Of a DNA stretch of 64,000 nt, positions 1 to 14,127 are shown piece by piece (within the stretch, counting starts at the first letter, position 1; the number at the start of each line of letters is the position of its first letter). Below the pieces are notes generated by a model, which was not told the origin of the DNA, ran no database searches, and worked only from the letters and a program-made list of their open reading frames with translations. The stretch is from assembly GCA_000226015.1 (NCBI GenBank), contig JH153122.1, positions 420,567 to 484,566 on the forward strand. Direction: 5' to 3'. Source of the stretch: Mnemiopsis leidyi. Lineage: Eukaryota > Ctenophora > Tentaculata > Lobata > Bolinopsidae. Position numbers and translations under genes: made by a program.

Positions 1-250
1 GTAACCCTGGTAACTAGATAAGATGTAAGTAACCCTTTGTAACTAGATAAGATGTAAGTAACCCTTATAACTAGATAAGATGTAAGTGACCCTGGTAACT
101 AGATAAGATGTAAGTAACCCTGGTAACTAGATAAGATGTAAGTAACCCTGGTAACTAGATAAGGTCTTAGTAACAGTTTTGAGAATGGATAAGATGTAAG
201 TAAACCTTTTAACTTGACGAGATATTAGTAACCCTCCCAAATAGACATGT
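1..250. repeat. 28-bp minisatellite, running off the left edge
   Basis: Six clear copies of a 28-29 bp unit beginning GTAACCCTGGTAACTAGATA run from the first base to about 169. Three decayed copies follow to about 250. The array starts at the window edge, so its true size is unknown. No coding sense is seen. Confidence 0.9.
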
Positions 251-3200
251 AACAAAAAGTAACCCAGATTTGAAAGAGCACAATGTCCGTCAAGTCTAGC
301 AACTGACTTGTCCTACCACGAAAATAACTGAAGATCATCGCGAAGATTATACGTGTCACATCTCTCATCTCTGTGATGTCCGGTAACTGGTTGCCCTGAT
401 ATAACTCCCACTAAATATAAGTAAATACCCAAATGGTACGAAAAAGTCGGCCGATCTAACCCATACTAATACACTAAGCGGTGGAGAGGAGATTGCTACA
501 ATTTGACATTTAGACAAACGTCAGAGAGAGAGAGGTCGAGAAAGGGCGATCTCCAGATCGGGGAAGATCGAGTGTGGCTAGCAGTAAACAAGACAGGCCG
601 GCAAGGCTTGTAGCCTCTACTCTTTCTCACGTGCAAAACGTAGTGAGAGGATTGTCTGGCGTGCAAAACGTGTTGAATTGACTTTCAAAATGTCCTTTGT
701 TTGGGGCTGGTTAGTGAGTTGGAGGTGTCCCGATAGGGTAAGCTTGCATGTTAGGGTCCGTGTTGTTATTGTGTGTTATTGTGTGATAAGACCAGCCAAC
801 TTGAACTGCATAAGAAGTGGAGCTGTGTACGTTAGATGTACTGGTGTTTATGTTGACTTCCCGTAAGATCTTAACACAAGTGTAGACATTAAACTTCCCT
901 CTCAAAAAAGCAAGATTAGTTTTTTTTAACGAACTCAAAAGAAAAATAAGCCGAAATATCAAAAAATTAAACCAGGTTTTTAACGAAATACAAACAAATA
1001 TAAACCAGGTTTTAACGAAATAAAAACAAAAATAAACCAAGTGCAACAAATAAATGTAGAAAAAAGTTCGTTGAAACCGCACGTTGGTTTATTATCGATT
1101 GATTGAGTATTACACGCAGTCCGTCCAGGAAAACGAGCCCGTGCTAATTATCAGTTCAATCAATTAACAACGGGTCAAGTCAGTAATTATCAATAGTTTT
1201 TGACTGACCGGGCAAATTACCGCGTTCCAACAAGACCGCTCTTTTTCTGATATACCTAAATTTTGGAAAATGTTTTTCCGTCGTTTGTTTGTTTGTACGT
1301 GTGAAACTCGACTGCAGTAAAAGGCTGGGCTGAAGTCGGAATATCGGAGAACTGGAAGAAATTAACGGTACCTTTTGTTAACCTGGCCATCTATGATAAT
1401 TATGTATTGGTCGAGAAATAGAGTTGCACGGTGCAGTTTTGTAGTTTACAAACAACCACGTGATACCATGACGACCAATGAAATTGGCGGGAAAACCGCA
1501 CGTGATTAATTTTTATTGGTAACCAATAACCTGGCTTAGTGTAATTCTCATAATATATTATTTCTGAAAAATTTTCACCGGCGCAGTTCTATCGGGTGAA
1601 CAGAACATGACTTCACGGCGAACAACCGCGACCAAAATACCATATCAGTCACAAACCAAAGCTGAGTGGAAATATCACCCGAATGAATTCAGCCAATAAT
1701 TACAAAACTACAAATTCTAAAATGGTTCACTTTGAGGGGCGGCAACAAAACCTCCCTTCCCAGGAAGAGCCGCGGAGGGGAAGCCTCGGAAGCGGGTTTA
1801 ATTCAGTGGCAGCGGTAATTATCGGTAGAGCTAAACAGGATATAGAGCTGTATTAGCAAACTGGGCCTGGTCCGACCGATTTGTGGACGCGGTCATGTGA
1901 ACTATGGTGCGTCCTGTGTAATAATTAAAACGTAGAAACTAGCATTGTGGAGGGCTTGCTCATGGCTGTTGGCGTGTCCAGGCGTCTAAAGGAATACTGT
2001 ATTTCAGTGCAGAGATAAAACTGTGTGTTTGCTCAAACTGATGAGTAATGGTGCTGGGTTTGTACTGATCAGACTATGGTTGCTGGTGCATGTGGTGGAT
2101 CCAAATTCTGAAAGCGAGATTTTAGCAACGTGCTGGGCGGGTTTATTGGTTTAGGGGATCAGATTGGATACACGTTGTCTCTCAACCGCGTTGAGAGGTT
2201 TAACTTTAGAGGACACAGTTTCATTTACCAGCTTAGCGTAACTTAGGAACGTGTTCGTAATTGTGGTCTTTTAGAGAAAAAGTAAAAAATATTGGCAAGA
2301 ATAAAACGATTTTTTCAGGAAACTTAACACAAGTTTACTAAGACAATTTGTATTACCAGTTATTGTTGAAAGTGAGGGAATTACTTAATCCTAGCTCATT
2401 GTAAAATTATTTTTTAATTATGTAAAAAGTTGACAAGTTTTAGAAAGTAGAAGGTCCGAAGAATAATCCGTTCAAATAAGCTGAGGCGTTTTTCGACCAA
2501 CCTAAACTTTTGGAGGATTAAAAAGATAAAAGCAGGAGTATCTGAGTGTTGATGTGCCCCAAAAGCTTGCCATTTTTATATTCAGCTGTTTAAGCTCTGT
2601 AATACACCAGCTCAAGTTAGAGCAAGCTTTATGTAAATTTTACCAATAAGAGATAATGAAAGAGAGTGGTGTTTAGCCCGGATTTAAAAAAAACCTATGC
2701 AAATGAAGGGGACCCAGCCTTAAAGCGTTTACAGTCTACCCCTTCACCTCGCCCCGTCCCCATTTGTCGTGGTGTACATCTCGGCACCAACTCCATTAGC
2801 CAGCCCATTGTTGCTTATTTCCGAGCATTACCACGTTAAATGGGACATAGTTCGGACCTGTGATTGTAAGCATGGGCCCTCCGGCAGGGATTGGTGCCGG
2901 TCTTTCCAGTGGTACTCAACCCCAATCCTGATTTGTGTTTTTGTTTCGGGACCTTGTGAAGCGAGTTGAGTAGATTGAACCACTTTAATGCAAATATAGA
3001 CAGTTGGCCTTGAGTTAATGAGTAGTGCTCGTGGAAATTGGAATTTCTCAAAGAAAATAGGCTCCCTGAAGATGTATTAAGTTGCGTACTGATATTATCC
3101 ACTTTACTTACCGACTTAGATCAGATTATTTGTAATATTACTGCAATGGCGTGAAAGTACAAGAAGAAAACACGTCATGAAATGATCTTATTTTCGTCAG

Positions 3201-6200
3201 CAATGTGACTGTGTGGTTTTCATAAAGAAACTGGAAGTTGAAGAACAAATTTAGTCGAAATTTTGGAATTTTTCACGCTAGAGATCTTAACACTGAATTC
3301 AAAATTTCACCCAGACATCCAAGAGCAAGCCCGATGTAATTATAAAAACTGATCGTTATAAAAACCAAGCAAATTGAAATGGGAAGCTAAATTTGGAACG
3401 ACTTGAATCGCACCACATCTGGTCAACGATTTCTGTTTAGATTTCTCTTAGAAATGCGAACTTTTCCCCATCATCAATTTTGTTTAAAATAAAACTGTGA
3501 AATGGAAATAGCGCCTGTTCAGTGTTCAAAACGAAAACCGTTTCTAGAAATAGAATTTTAAAACTGTGAATCAAAAAAAGTACGAAGACCAATGCTGCAA
3601 GCACTATTACAACAAGTCGTTACTTGTTTTTCGGTTGTAACTAGTTAAAGTTGTGTTTCCAATTGTAAAGCAAGCCTGACAGAATATGGAACCTCTTATC
3701 ACACATACTTGATCCTATTTAAGGGTAAGAATTTAACTTAACTTAGATTTTTAAAAACAAATATTCTCACCAATCAGTGAGCTCGCCAAAAAGTTGACCA
3801 TCCTAATTTGGTCTCCTACACGTGTGTCAAAGTCCAAGCCGGGTATACTGTCACATTTCAACGTGTTGGACCCGACCTGTTTTTTGGTTGGACGGAACCT
3901 CCCAATTGCCCGTTCGATCGATGATAGGTAGGTGCACTGCATGTTTAGAGTTTTAAACTATCATGTCATGTTGCACTCAAATATCGTTTAAAATCCCAGG
4001 ATTTTTGTCGTAATTGTAACATGGGTCGGCAGGTTAGAATTGGCTTTTTAAGTATTCTAGAGCTGTGTCGAATGAGCACGTTAAACTACAACAAAAGAAA
4101 GCAATGAGATTATGAAAAACGTCGAAAACAGAAGAAACAGCTTTGACGTAATTGGAATTTTTATCCGTCGTGTCTTGTGTAATTTGAATACATCCGGTCC
4201 AGGAGAGTTCCGAGAGAAGTCTTCCCCTTGCCAACAGTTGCATCCAGCTTTATAACCAAGTCTAGACGTTCCAAAGCGGACCCAACATCTCCTATAAAGA
4301 CTAAAGTTCAACAACATCTATCACCGCATCCGCTTTAAAGAACTACTGGCAACCTAGCATTTAAATAGTGGCCTTTCAAAGAACAAAACGATATTAAATC
4401 GTATTAAACTGAGCCGACTACCGCGGGCAAGGCACTGTAGTGTTCGCATAAAAAGTTTAAAGCACTTAAACGACCTCCCTGTTAACTGCTCAACCTCATT
4501 GGTGGATCTGATGGTCACGTGATCAAACTAAATTTCGAGTCTTGCTGCGTGACATCCAATTCACGGGAACCAAACTGAGCGTGCTTTGCTGTTGTTCAAA
4601 GGGGGAAACAATCGATGTTACAATCAACCATCCCTAAATATGTGTCGTGGTCTCTACAACCTTTCCTAGATCGATGTGCAACTATGGAGGTCTGAGTTTC
4701 AGCTGCCGTTTTCTTGTTATAATAGCCTCCGTGATGAACGCGCTTAGGTTCAATAAATCTAGGGTTTCCCCTAATCTTGCTCTATCCCTCTCTGCGAGTA
4801 GGCCTGCACGTAGATCAATCCAGCTGCTCTCATTTTTAGGGCTTTTACCCTGTTTTGGCAAGTCTAACTAGGACCCTGTCACATGATCGCACTCCGGAAA
4901 GAGGAGTCGTTGATACTTTACAGGGCTGCTTCCCATTTGTCAGCGCCATCACTCACTCTCTCTTCTCCACCCCTGCTAAACTGTAAACTCAAAATTTTGA
5001 AATACCATCCCGTCGCACTATCCCTGTGACTGGCCTGACATTTTGACAATTTTATACCGACCGAAGACTCAATAATGTATCTGGTAAATTACTAGTTGCC
5101 CTGAATGAAACATTTTGATACTGTTATTTGAGGTGAAGTAGCCCTGAACCAGTCTAAACTTTTCGTCTTTCTTTTTGAACTAACTGCCAAGGTCCTCCGT
5201 CCAATGCACGGATTAATACCGATCTTGCCGCCGCGTATATATCCCTTAGTATCTCTTCAACTCTCGATAACATTGGCAGTCATCACATACTGATCTAAAT
5301 AGTGATAGCTGCAAACGGAGAAGGTGCGTAAAAAGTCGGTTATCACAACTCTAAGAATTTCGCTATCCAACCCTCAAGTGCATGCACGGCGCTAAAATAC
5401 CGTGACACAAAACCGGCGAGGTGCGAACTAAATAACAACTATTTGCAGCTAGAGGTAGTCTGATTATCAAGCAGTGCAAACACTAGCAAGTTCAAAGGAA
5501 GGGACGGATCGTCAGGGACTGATCAACTCTCGTTAGTCACTTAGCTGATCAATAAGATAAGGATAGTCGGATACCCCCCTATCGGTTGAGCGGGGGAGGG
5601 ACGAATAATATTGGCCGGCCCACGATTAGTACATTGTGCCGAATTATAGGCTGCCCACTTGAGTATTAGACCTTTATATTGATGGGGTACTGGGTAGTGG
5701 TGCAATTATCAGAATCCGGGGTTTGGTCTGCGGAATAGTGTAATAGACAAAAAGCCGATAAACGACCAATAACTGACTGCAAAATGTCTAGCAGAGTTAA
5801 CGATTGCCGATTGGCCAATAAGCATGGTGGATTGTCGATCTGCGATAAGAAGCACGCCAATGAAGGCTGAGGAGCGCTGTCAACTGACAACGATTTTGTT
5901 TCTAGTCAATGATATCTTATTACTTCTGATTACTCATTATATAAAATTAATACTAAGTCATACTTGAGGTAAACCACACAGCCCACCTCCACGTCCGTAA
6001 CAATATCGCCATTTAACTGCGATGCTTGACTCGCTCTGGCTGTCGGACGTAGAGTTAGCTGCCCATAATCGCACTAAGGATCCCTAAACTCAAAACATGG
6101 TGGAAAAACAGGGTCGAAAATTAGCGGATAATCTACTAGTGGGGGGTGTGATTATATGGATGTATCGATCATATGACATTAGTGGGCATGCTAGGGGGAG

Positions 6201-9080
6201 GAGATCAGCTAGTAAGAAGTATAACTGATGGGGTGCTTATACAGAGACTACTGGGAGTAGAGCTGACACGATGGTGAACGCGGGGTAAAGAGGCGAACTA
6301 CCGCTTCTAAACGATCGGACAATGCCCCTATCACGCAAAACTAATAGTTTTTGTAACACTAGCCACTAGCTACATTTAGAATTATCTTCAACTACCACGT
6401 GACTGCTTATTGGTCGTCCCGAGCAACCAATCGGAACACTCCGGCTCAGCACGTGACCGGTCTAGACCAATTGAAGTTTAGAATGAAATTCTGAAAGCAA
6501 TGGTTGGTCGACAGGTGTCCGCTCTTATACCTGGTACTCCACTATATAATAATTAAACGGTGTTTGAAAATCATCCGAGAGTGAAGATTTATCCTCGGAT
6601 TACACCGAAATGTCACAAAATGTGGCTTCCGGATGGCATCTTCCAATTTAGAGCGTAACTTCAGCCTATACCTAGTTTTGCTCTGATGTAATCTGGATGT
6701 CTGATTCCCGTCAATTCCAGCTCCGACTTATTCTGCAGTTTCACGGAGTATAACGGTTAATGTTTTCAGTATCACAAAAGAACCAGGATTTACTGTCTAA
6801 GGATCAATTCGGTCGTCACGTGGGGTTTCGGTTTACTCTTGAAAACCGTGGATTAAAGTAACGGTTGACTAGTTTGTTATACACTCCTGGAAACTCCTGG
6901 CTTCACGTGGTATTCGAACTAAAGTGCCCATTGGTCCGTCTACGTCGAGCCTTCCGACCGATTGGTAGGCTAGGGAATGTTTAATTCGAGTGGAGTGATC
7001 AGAGAGCTCTATGTGGCCTAGTGGGGCAGTTAAAACCGCGGATTTAATCAAGGAATAGAGAAACACCTGTTCGGCAAGCGAGGTCCTGACCGTATATACT
7101 TAGAACCCCCGCTCATGCACCCTCCCACTCACCCAGTCCCAGCCCACGTGCGCGCGTCACTCTCCCCCAACTTGTTCGTCAACTTCACGTGGACATGGCG
7201 TTTAGCTGGTGTAGTGCCATTAATTGTCGAGGTTTAGTTACACCGTGGCAGGTTGTTCATCGTGGCGGGTTGGCGGGACTTTCCCGAGGGGGTGCTGACT
7301 CAGTTAAAACCTGACTCTTGAACTTGGGTTTGTAACAATTATAGGGCGCACACTAAATTCGATAACCGTAACGCTAACAGAGTTCAATGGTATCTTGAGC
7401 GTTGTATTGACGATTACAAAATGCGATTAAATCGAATTGAGAAGCCACGGGACCTGACTTTGATATAGACCGAAATGAAGATTTTACCCGTGATTGGGTG
7501 GTTCGGGATTTGGTCGAGCGTTAAACTGTAGCAATGTCCTAATTCAAACAGACTAACGACCCGAGTCGACTATTGTCACCTTCAGCCAGCTTCGACGACG
7601 CTGAAAGAGGTTCGGTCGACTTTGAGTTAAAATTAAATGTTGGTCATCTCAATTCTAAAACTAACTATAAATGCTAAGGACGTAAATGCCAAATAGATTT
7701 GAAGGAGTATAGATTTGTTAACCAACAGTGGCCACACACTATCAAAATGTTGTCTTGTCTATTCTATATAACTCAGGATTAGTAAAGACAAAAAATAACT
7801 GCAAAGCACGCCGCTCTTTTTCTAATTCATTCGCAGAACAAAGTGGACTTGTCAAAAACTATAGGCTTAATTGTAAGTTGGTTGAGCTAAATCGACAGAA
7901 TGAGAAGGTCTACGTTCAATTATCGGACTTTTTTCATTGGCTGATTTACCTGCATGCCGAATGATTGGTGGCAAAATGGTCACGTGACCAAGTCGGCCCA
8001 TTAATAGGACGGACCTGGGTCAGGTGTGGCGCTGTACATGTCAGATTCCTCCCCATAATTTACCTTCTAAACAGCAATAAAGTATCGAAAACATGCCTAT
8101 TATAAGTAGGAGAAAACCAGAGTAATTGTTCTTTGGACACCAATCATCTTTTCAAAACTAGCTGCAGGTCAAGAGTCTAAGGGGAAAGAACCACCACCTG
8201 GCAGAATTAAATGAATCTGATTAGAAATATACGTCGAAAATTACCAGAACCAATATCGGTGGCTGTCAACGGATTCAAGCACGGTATTACCTAGGGCGCT
8301 GTAATAGGGAGCATGCTCTGGGTCCCAATCTTAATGTATATAACGAAAACCTGCCTCGCTCTAAACAATTCATCAGCTTCAATAGAAAACAACTCTTGTA
8401 CTACAGCCTGTATAGTCTACTGACCTAAACTTAATTATAAAGGACCTGCTGTTTTCCTAGACGGTCGTAGAGTTGAAAAGCAGCTTTAAACTTTTGAACG
8501 GTAACTTGTTTTGTAGGTCCACAGTTTTTTGATGTCGACCGGGTGACCAGGTGTTGGAAAATATGAGTTTTACCGCCTCACTGAGTTATGAACGTTGTTT
8601 AACCACAACCACAACGGGGACAACAGTTGTTTGAGAACTTGAAACTTCTAAATAAGCAAATACTGCTTCACGTCTGCCGATACCAGAGTTAGTGAACGTC
8701 CTGCGGAACTAAGAATTGTAAAGAGTACTTAGAAGAGGGCTCTTGTGCATTTCTAGTTGATAGATGAGGTGTGTTTGAAAAACGGAAAATTTTGTCAAAA
8801 CTGTAGCAAATTCATTAAATATGCTTTAATCACTTATGATCTCATGATTAGGGTTGAGCCTTTTACAGGAAGCCACGCAGGGTTGAAATCTTGGAACATT
8901 GGCCAGTATTCACTTATCAACAATTTTTGTTTATTATCATTATGCTACTTTTTTAGATCAAGCATTCAAAAATGAATTGATTTTGCCTATCACGTTTACA
9001 GCCTTTACAGCCTGAAGCAAATAAAACGTTCTTTTATGTCATTTTAAGATCTTTAACAAACTTTGCTAAGTTTCCTATAG
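251..9080. other. Long stretch with no recognisable gene
   Basis: I find no exon chain, RNA gene or complete transposon here. Open frames are short, AT-driven or overlap on both strands, and show no family motif. The stretch holds a small 33-bp degenerate tandem repeat near 969-1043 and many CACGTG boxes next to ATTGG/CCAAT boxes (listed separately). It could be intergenic regulatory DNA or decayed repeats. Confidence 0.5.
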
Positions 9081-11230
9081 AAAAAGTCTATCGAGCAGGG
9101 ACCCCCTCCTCGGCCGGATAATCCTCCCTCCCACCTCCCTCTTATCCTTTCTCATCATATATCTCTGCATGGTCCTCGTTCAATTTCCTTTCTCATCGTC
9201 CAACTATCTTCCTCTCATCCGTTTCCCTCTTTCCTTTCCATCCACCCTTCTCCCTCTTCTCTCTTTCTGCACCCTTATTCTCCCTCTTTCCTCCTTCTTC
9301 ATCCTTCTCCCTCTTCCATCAAGTCAACCATCCGAACTTCTCCCTCCTTCCCAACCCTCCACCATCCTACCTTTTTTCCCACCATCCTTCCTCCTTCTCT
9401 CTTTCCTCCCTTCACCTTTCTCCCCTTCCCTTGTCCCCTTACCTCCCTCCACCTTACTCCCCCATTTCCTTATCCACCCCGGAATACAAACCAGTCCACG
9501 GACTGCAGTTCACACACTTTTGATATAGTTGATTTAGAGATTAAGTATAGACGCTAGCGGGAGGGGGCTCGTCCGTGAAGGTAAAAGGGGGAGTGGTTGG
9601 GTCCATTACATCAAAGAGATCGTCTGCGGCCTCTATACGCTGCATAGGAGATCACCGGTTGCAGAATCTGAGAGATTCACTGGAAGGAAAGTTCAAGATA
9701 AGGTCTGGCATGGGCAACCTTTTTCTTCTTATTTTGTGAACTGAAGGTCTGTCTTGGATGTTATGTTTAGCCAGCTAGTCCTACTGTCTGGCTCGATGTG
9801 AACTGCATACATTGGGAAGAAGTTGTGCAAGCTGAGGAGAGATTGATATGTGACCTACTTGTGATCATGTCAGTATTAACAAGTTCGCGGACTGGGTCGA
9901 ACTTCAATTGGAAACTGCCCCCATCTCCTCTTTTCTCATCTCTCCCCCTGCCTTTAACAATTGCATAAATTTACGACGGACATAGGGCTCTCCCGCTACA
10001 ACTTACAAGCTTTGTTGTAAGATATCTCGAATTTCTCCAGTTAATAGTTTTTTAGATTGTCCCAAAATTCAGATCCCTAGTGAAAATTCTTGCAGTTTAA
10101 CCAAAAAACCGTAACCACAAAAGAATCTGTGCAGTAAACACCATTCCCTTGTCTTTATGCTGGACATCAGCGTGAATTCGAAATAAAAGATTTGGTCGTG
10201 AAGAACGTTATACGTCCCAGATAATTATCTTCTGATCAGTAACGTGCTCAGTCATCAGCCCATTACATGGCCTAGGCACGGTTAATTCGGAACTTGGGGT
10301 AAATATGGGCGCAATATTGCCTTTACTAATATGTATAGTTTCATGTTTCAACTTATGGAGACTGATTTGGGATGGGAATGGCGTGCTATGAAGTCGAGAG
10401 GAGAATCAATTTTGAATTGTTGACACTAAACGAAAGATTTGACAAGAACCATTTAATTTCGGATTTTAATGACTGATTATGTTATTATTTTATCAATTTC
10501 ATGATTTTCAGCGAAACTTATTGCCATATCACAAGTAAATAATCGTCGAAAATCTTACCCTTGGTCCAGATTGCACTAATTGCGTTCTTCAAATAAATGA
10601 AAACTGGAAGAATCAAAAATCGTACAGATGTATTAGTTAAAATTTAGTAAAAGTTTTTGATACATACATGACATGTATGACGAATTTTAACGTACACCAT
10701 ACATTGACGTACAACATACGAATTTTAACGTACAACATACATTGTGATGTGAGCAAAAATTCATACAGAATTTATTGATCACTGCCACTTAAATTCAGTC
10801 ACTGAGAATAAATTAATTTTTAAATCAAACATTAACAATCGCAACAAGTTCATCGTGACGATGGCAGAACTGAACTGAGATTTGGTTGGGGAAAACTTGC
10901 CACAAATCCAAGGGCAGAGAGCTCTTGACATGTGATATTAGCTGAAATCACGATTGCCATGAATTGTTCGGTTATAACAATAGGACTGCGTTGTACGTTC
11001 GTCTTCGGACAAAGGTTTGAGCTAAATTAAGCACGTAAATCCTGTTTTATTGGATTTTTGGTTGGACGTGTAAGAAGGGAGAGTGCTGCACGTGCTCTTT
11101 TTGTTTAGTTCTACTTCCCGGAAGTCGAATCACAATAACCTTCACTGCCATGGCTTTGTTCTGCCATCCCCTGGTTTTTGTTCACGTGATGTTGTCACGG
11201 CAACGCGCAACGTTCCTCCTCCTTCACGTG
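628..11230. promoter_or_regulatory. Cluster of CACGTG E-boxes, often beside CCAAT boxes
   Basis: CACGTG occurs at 628, 1457, 1499, 4516, 6396, 6450, 6817, 6904, 7145, 7186, 7981, 11089, 11183 and 11225. The site at 7978-7989 is a perfect 12-bp palindrome, GGTCACGTGACC, the type bound by USF/TFE/MITF-class bHLH-zip proteins. Several lie within about 60 bases of ATTGG or CCAAT. The rest of the window holds only about eight by eye. That these are working elements is inference; no promoter was identified. Confidence 0.45.
9107..9480 (+). repeat. Pyrimidine-rich low-complexity tract
   Basis: About 370 bases are almost purely C and T on the plus strand, with irregular TCCCTC-type runs. The open frame across it gives only Pro/Leu/Ser/Phe and is a composition artefact. 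Such tracts can form triplex DNA, but nothing shows that here. Confidence 0.85.
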
Positions 11231-11740
11231 ATCTGACCGGTGTGTTCTGATTGGTTCGTTAACGACAATTATTGACTACTCCTCTTAATTCTCTGTTGTC
11301 GTGAACTAAACTAGTAGATGATTGTTCAGATGTTCAAATTGGAAGTACTCGAAGTAGCTTATAGCCGATGTCCATCTCCCGAGATCGAATGTTTTTTCAT
11401 CTGAAATGAATTATTTTAGGGGGAGAGGTTTAGGGCACCCGATATAAAACTTAATCTTGCCATAATCAGAATCATGAAAATCGGAATTTGTTCAGATCGC
11501 ACAAGTAGTTGGTAAGTGAGGCTATAGAGGATGGTATACCTTAAATAAGCTCGATGCTACCTTCTGTCAAACTTTAACTGCATGTTAACTTTATGGAAGT
11601 TCCCTAACGGGTAAGATTGGTAGTTAAGATTGCACCTTTAATGGAATCAGTCTAGAAGTAGATGTTTATAACGAAAAATTTCCAAATATTGACAGACTAA
11701 GCAGGCTGAGGCAAGTGAAACACAAAGTTAAGGAGTTGGT
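9490..11740. other. No gene seen; small direct repeat inside
   Basis: No coding signal was recognised. A 26-bp segment beginning CGAATTTTAACGTACA occurs at 10681-10706 and again at 10719-10744, a 38-bp period. Three E-boxes from the cluster fall at 11.09-11.23 kb. Confidence 0.5.
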
Positions 11741-11815
11741 TCCCGTCGTCCTGCTCCAGAACATATCGTGCCCCACAACTGCACAGCATTTTTTTCACAG
11801 ATTTTGCCCCAGCGA

Positions 11816-11841
11816 CCCTTACCCTAACCCTAAACCTAACC

Positions 11842-11873
<32 letters not shown>

Positions 11874-11874
11874 T
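11816..11874 (-). repeat. Interstitial telomere-type repeat (CCCTAA)n
   Basis: About nine near-perfect CCCTAA units (TTAGGG on the minus strand) lie far from any visible chromosome end. An 11-bp inverted pair, GTCCTGCTCCA at 11748-11758 and its complement at 11891-11901, frames the tract. It may be the trace of an inserted unit or of break repair. A short TTAGGG run also occurs at about 19378-19393. Confidence 0.85.
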
Positions 11875-11901
11875 GCGAAATTGTCTGTTGTGGAGCAGGA
11901 C

Positions 11902-14127
11902 TTTATCTATTATCTCCATAAATATCCTGTAAAATAGCTAGTTAAGATGAATTCGTGGCTGAATTTTAATTTAAATCGTAGACAACAATCAAGATGTCCA
12001 TCAAAATCAAATCATTCAAAACTACTTAAACTTAGAAAAAGAGTTTCAGCAGGTCTTTTAGCAGGTTTTATGGTTTTTTCATGGATGGATATAACGGGCA
12101 AATAATATCCCCATTCCCCGGTAATTACGAAAATAACTATGAGCGTTCTCAACAATATGCAAGTCATGCAATTGACAGTCCAAAACTTCTGGAGCAAATG
12201 TGCTTTATAAAAAAGGACAAATAAAACATAAATAAAACAGAAAAAAAAAACAGGAAAAAAAACATAATAAAACAGGACAAATATTGAAATATAAGCATAT
12301 TCTTGCCGACTGGTTCTATCGGTGCTTGTACCTAGACATAATAACCTTGTAATCCGTGTGTATGATATAATACCTTGTATCATTCGGGAGGCATGACTGC
12401 GTGACTGCGTGAGGGATGACTGTGTTGTCACTCCAGGTCGATCAATCTGCTTGTTATTGGACATGCATTAGTCTACCCCATGTTCCAACACCCTCCACGT
12501 TAATCAAATCGGTAGGGTTTCATTAGTGGGATCAGTGGGGAGCAGTTCCAAGTCATAATATAATGAGAGTTAAGAGTTGAAATGCACCTTGAGGTGCTCG
12601 GTCTCATCAAATTGATCTTCCTTCAGGAGTTCATGACGCTCGTATGCAGTGTAATATATCTTCATGGCCATGACTATCTTTTTTCATTATTTCACCGACT
12701 TCAGAGAGTGCCTGCATATTCAATATGCTTATCCCACTTGAAGCATTAGTTCTGCTTTTATGCAATATGATTAGGTTTCACTTTCAACTGTTAATAGTTC
12801 ATAGAGCTTATTCTCTGGAGTCTGGCCTCTATCTGATTACAGTCGTTTTGCGCTGATATCGTTTTTTCGCTTCACATTGATTTCAAACTTGGGGTGTTGC
12901 TGTGAGATTTTCTCAGAGTTTCTCGGAATGGTGGATAATTTTAATTTTCAGACTGGTTGGATATATACAAAGTGTTAACTCTGCATTTCTGAAACGCTTG
13001 GAAGCGGAAAATTTATAAACATTAAAGCACCATGTAAGTACGGCATGTATTATGAAATTAGTGCACGACCAGCTCTAGAAAATAATAGCAAATAGGTACA
13101 GTATCACGTATACTGGTATTATATATGAGCTATGGCTATACTGGTGTCAACAATCGATAGCCCTGCCAAATATCAGACCAATCACATACAAATTATAAGT
13201 TTCACATTTACATCTTGTTAAACATCGTTTTTCCAGGGTTACATATTAGAGTCATCAGAATTCATTTGTTCATGATATTGATGGAAGTATAGCTATTCCT
13301 GAGACCGTCTAGTCTTTGAGGCTTCATTCAGTTTACCCATACCTCATAAATATCTTGACCCGGGACTTCACAAAGCTCCAATACTGTGATCTTGTGTCTG
13401 AGATAGTCGGATCAAAACTCATGGGCGGAGCGAATTAAAGGTATCATGATTACTGATGAGGTCCTTTAGGATCTGAAGGTCTGCTTACTTAAAACTTGCT
13501 AAACAGTTGTGTATCGAAGGTGAAATGAGATACATGCTTATGATCATCTATACTCTTGCCCGCGAAATCGGAAGTTTGCTATCTGTTTGATACAATTTGA
13601 GGTATTTTACGATGCTTTTTGCGGAAGAGCTCTAATTCAGTAATTCAGTTGATCCATAAATGCGTGACCCCATTGAGTTAACCAACGTTTCCTATTTTTG
13701 TTTTGTATAACAATGAAGGAATTGAGTTTTTGTATGCGAACAATATTGATAAACGATATGGTTGGTCTTGATTCACATTTTAACATAATAACAAGACCTT
13801 AATATAACTGAAGCTTTGTTGATATGATATGAAAAGTTGACCAATCGTTATACTTTAACTAAGTCATGTTTACGTCAACAACTGGCATTGAGCTAGCACC
13901 AATCTTATCAGCCGATTGCAAGTTCATATTTGATTATTGTTGCATGAACGCCGAACCATAATAATATAGTGAAACTAATTTCATGAGGCCATATGTTTGT
14001 AAACACGACGCAAAAGTGTGTCAGGGAACGACCGATAAAGTCGCATACTTGTTTATCGACCTAGTTCAATCTCATTGGAGGAGTATATTTAGATTTTCTT
14101 CAGACAAGCCAAGGTTGATGTTCGAAC
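11902..14127. other. Upstream region of GPCR-A, no gene recognised
   Basis: AT-rich sequence with no exon chain found. A 150-codon open frame on the minus strand (12012-12464) contains a Phe/Tyr-rich stretch made by an A-rich run and matches no family I know, so it is not annotated. The GPCR-A promoter should lie near the right end, but no TATA box or initiator is distinctive. Confidence 0.4.

Noticed and set aside
711-1082. 123-codon hydrophobic open frame on the minus strand
   Set aside because: AT-rich sequence with a degenerate tandem repeat yields Phe/Leu by composition; no membrane protein family fits.
9169-9528. 119-codon Pro/Leu/Ser-rich open frame
   Set aside because: It is just the translation of a pyrimidine tract.
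12012-12464. 150-codon open frame on the minus strand
   Set aside because: The middle is a Phe/Tyr/Val run made by an A-rich stretch; no domain, no splice context and no balanced codon use.
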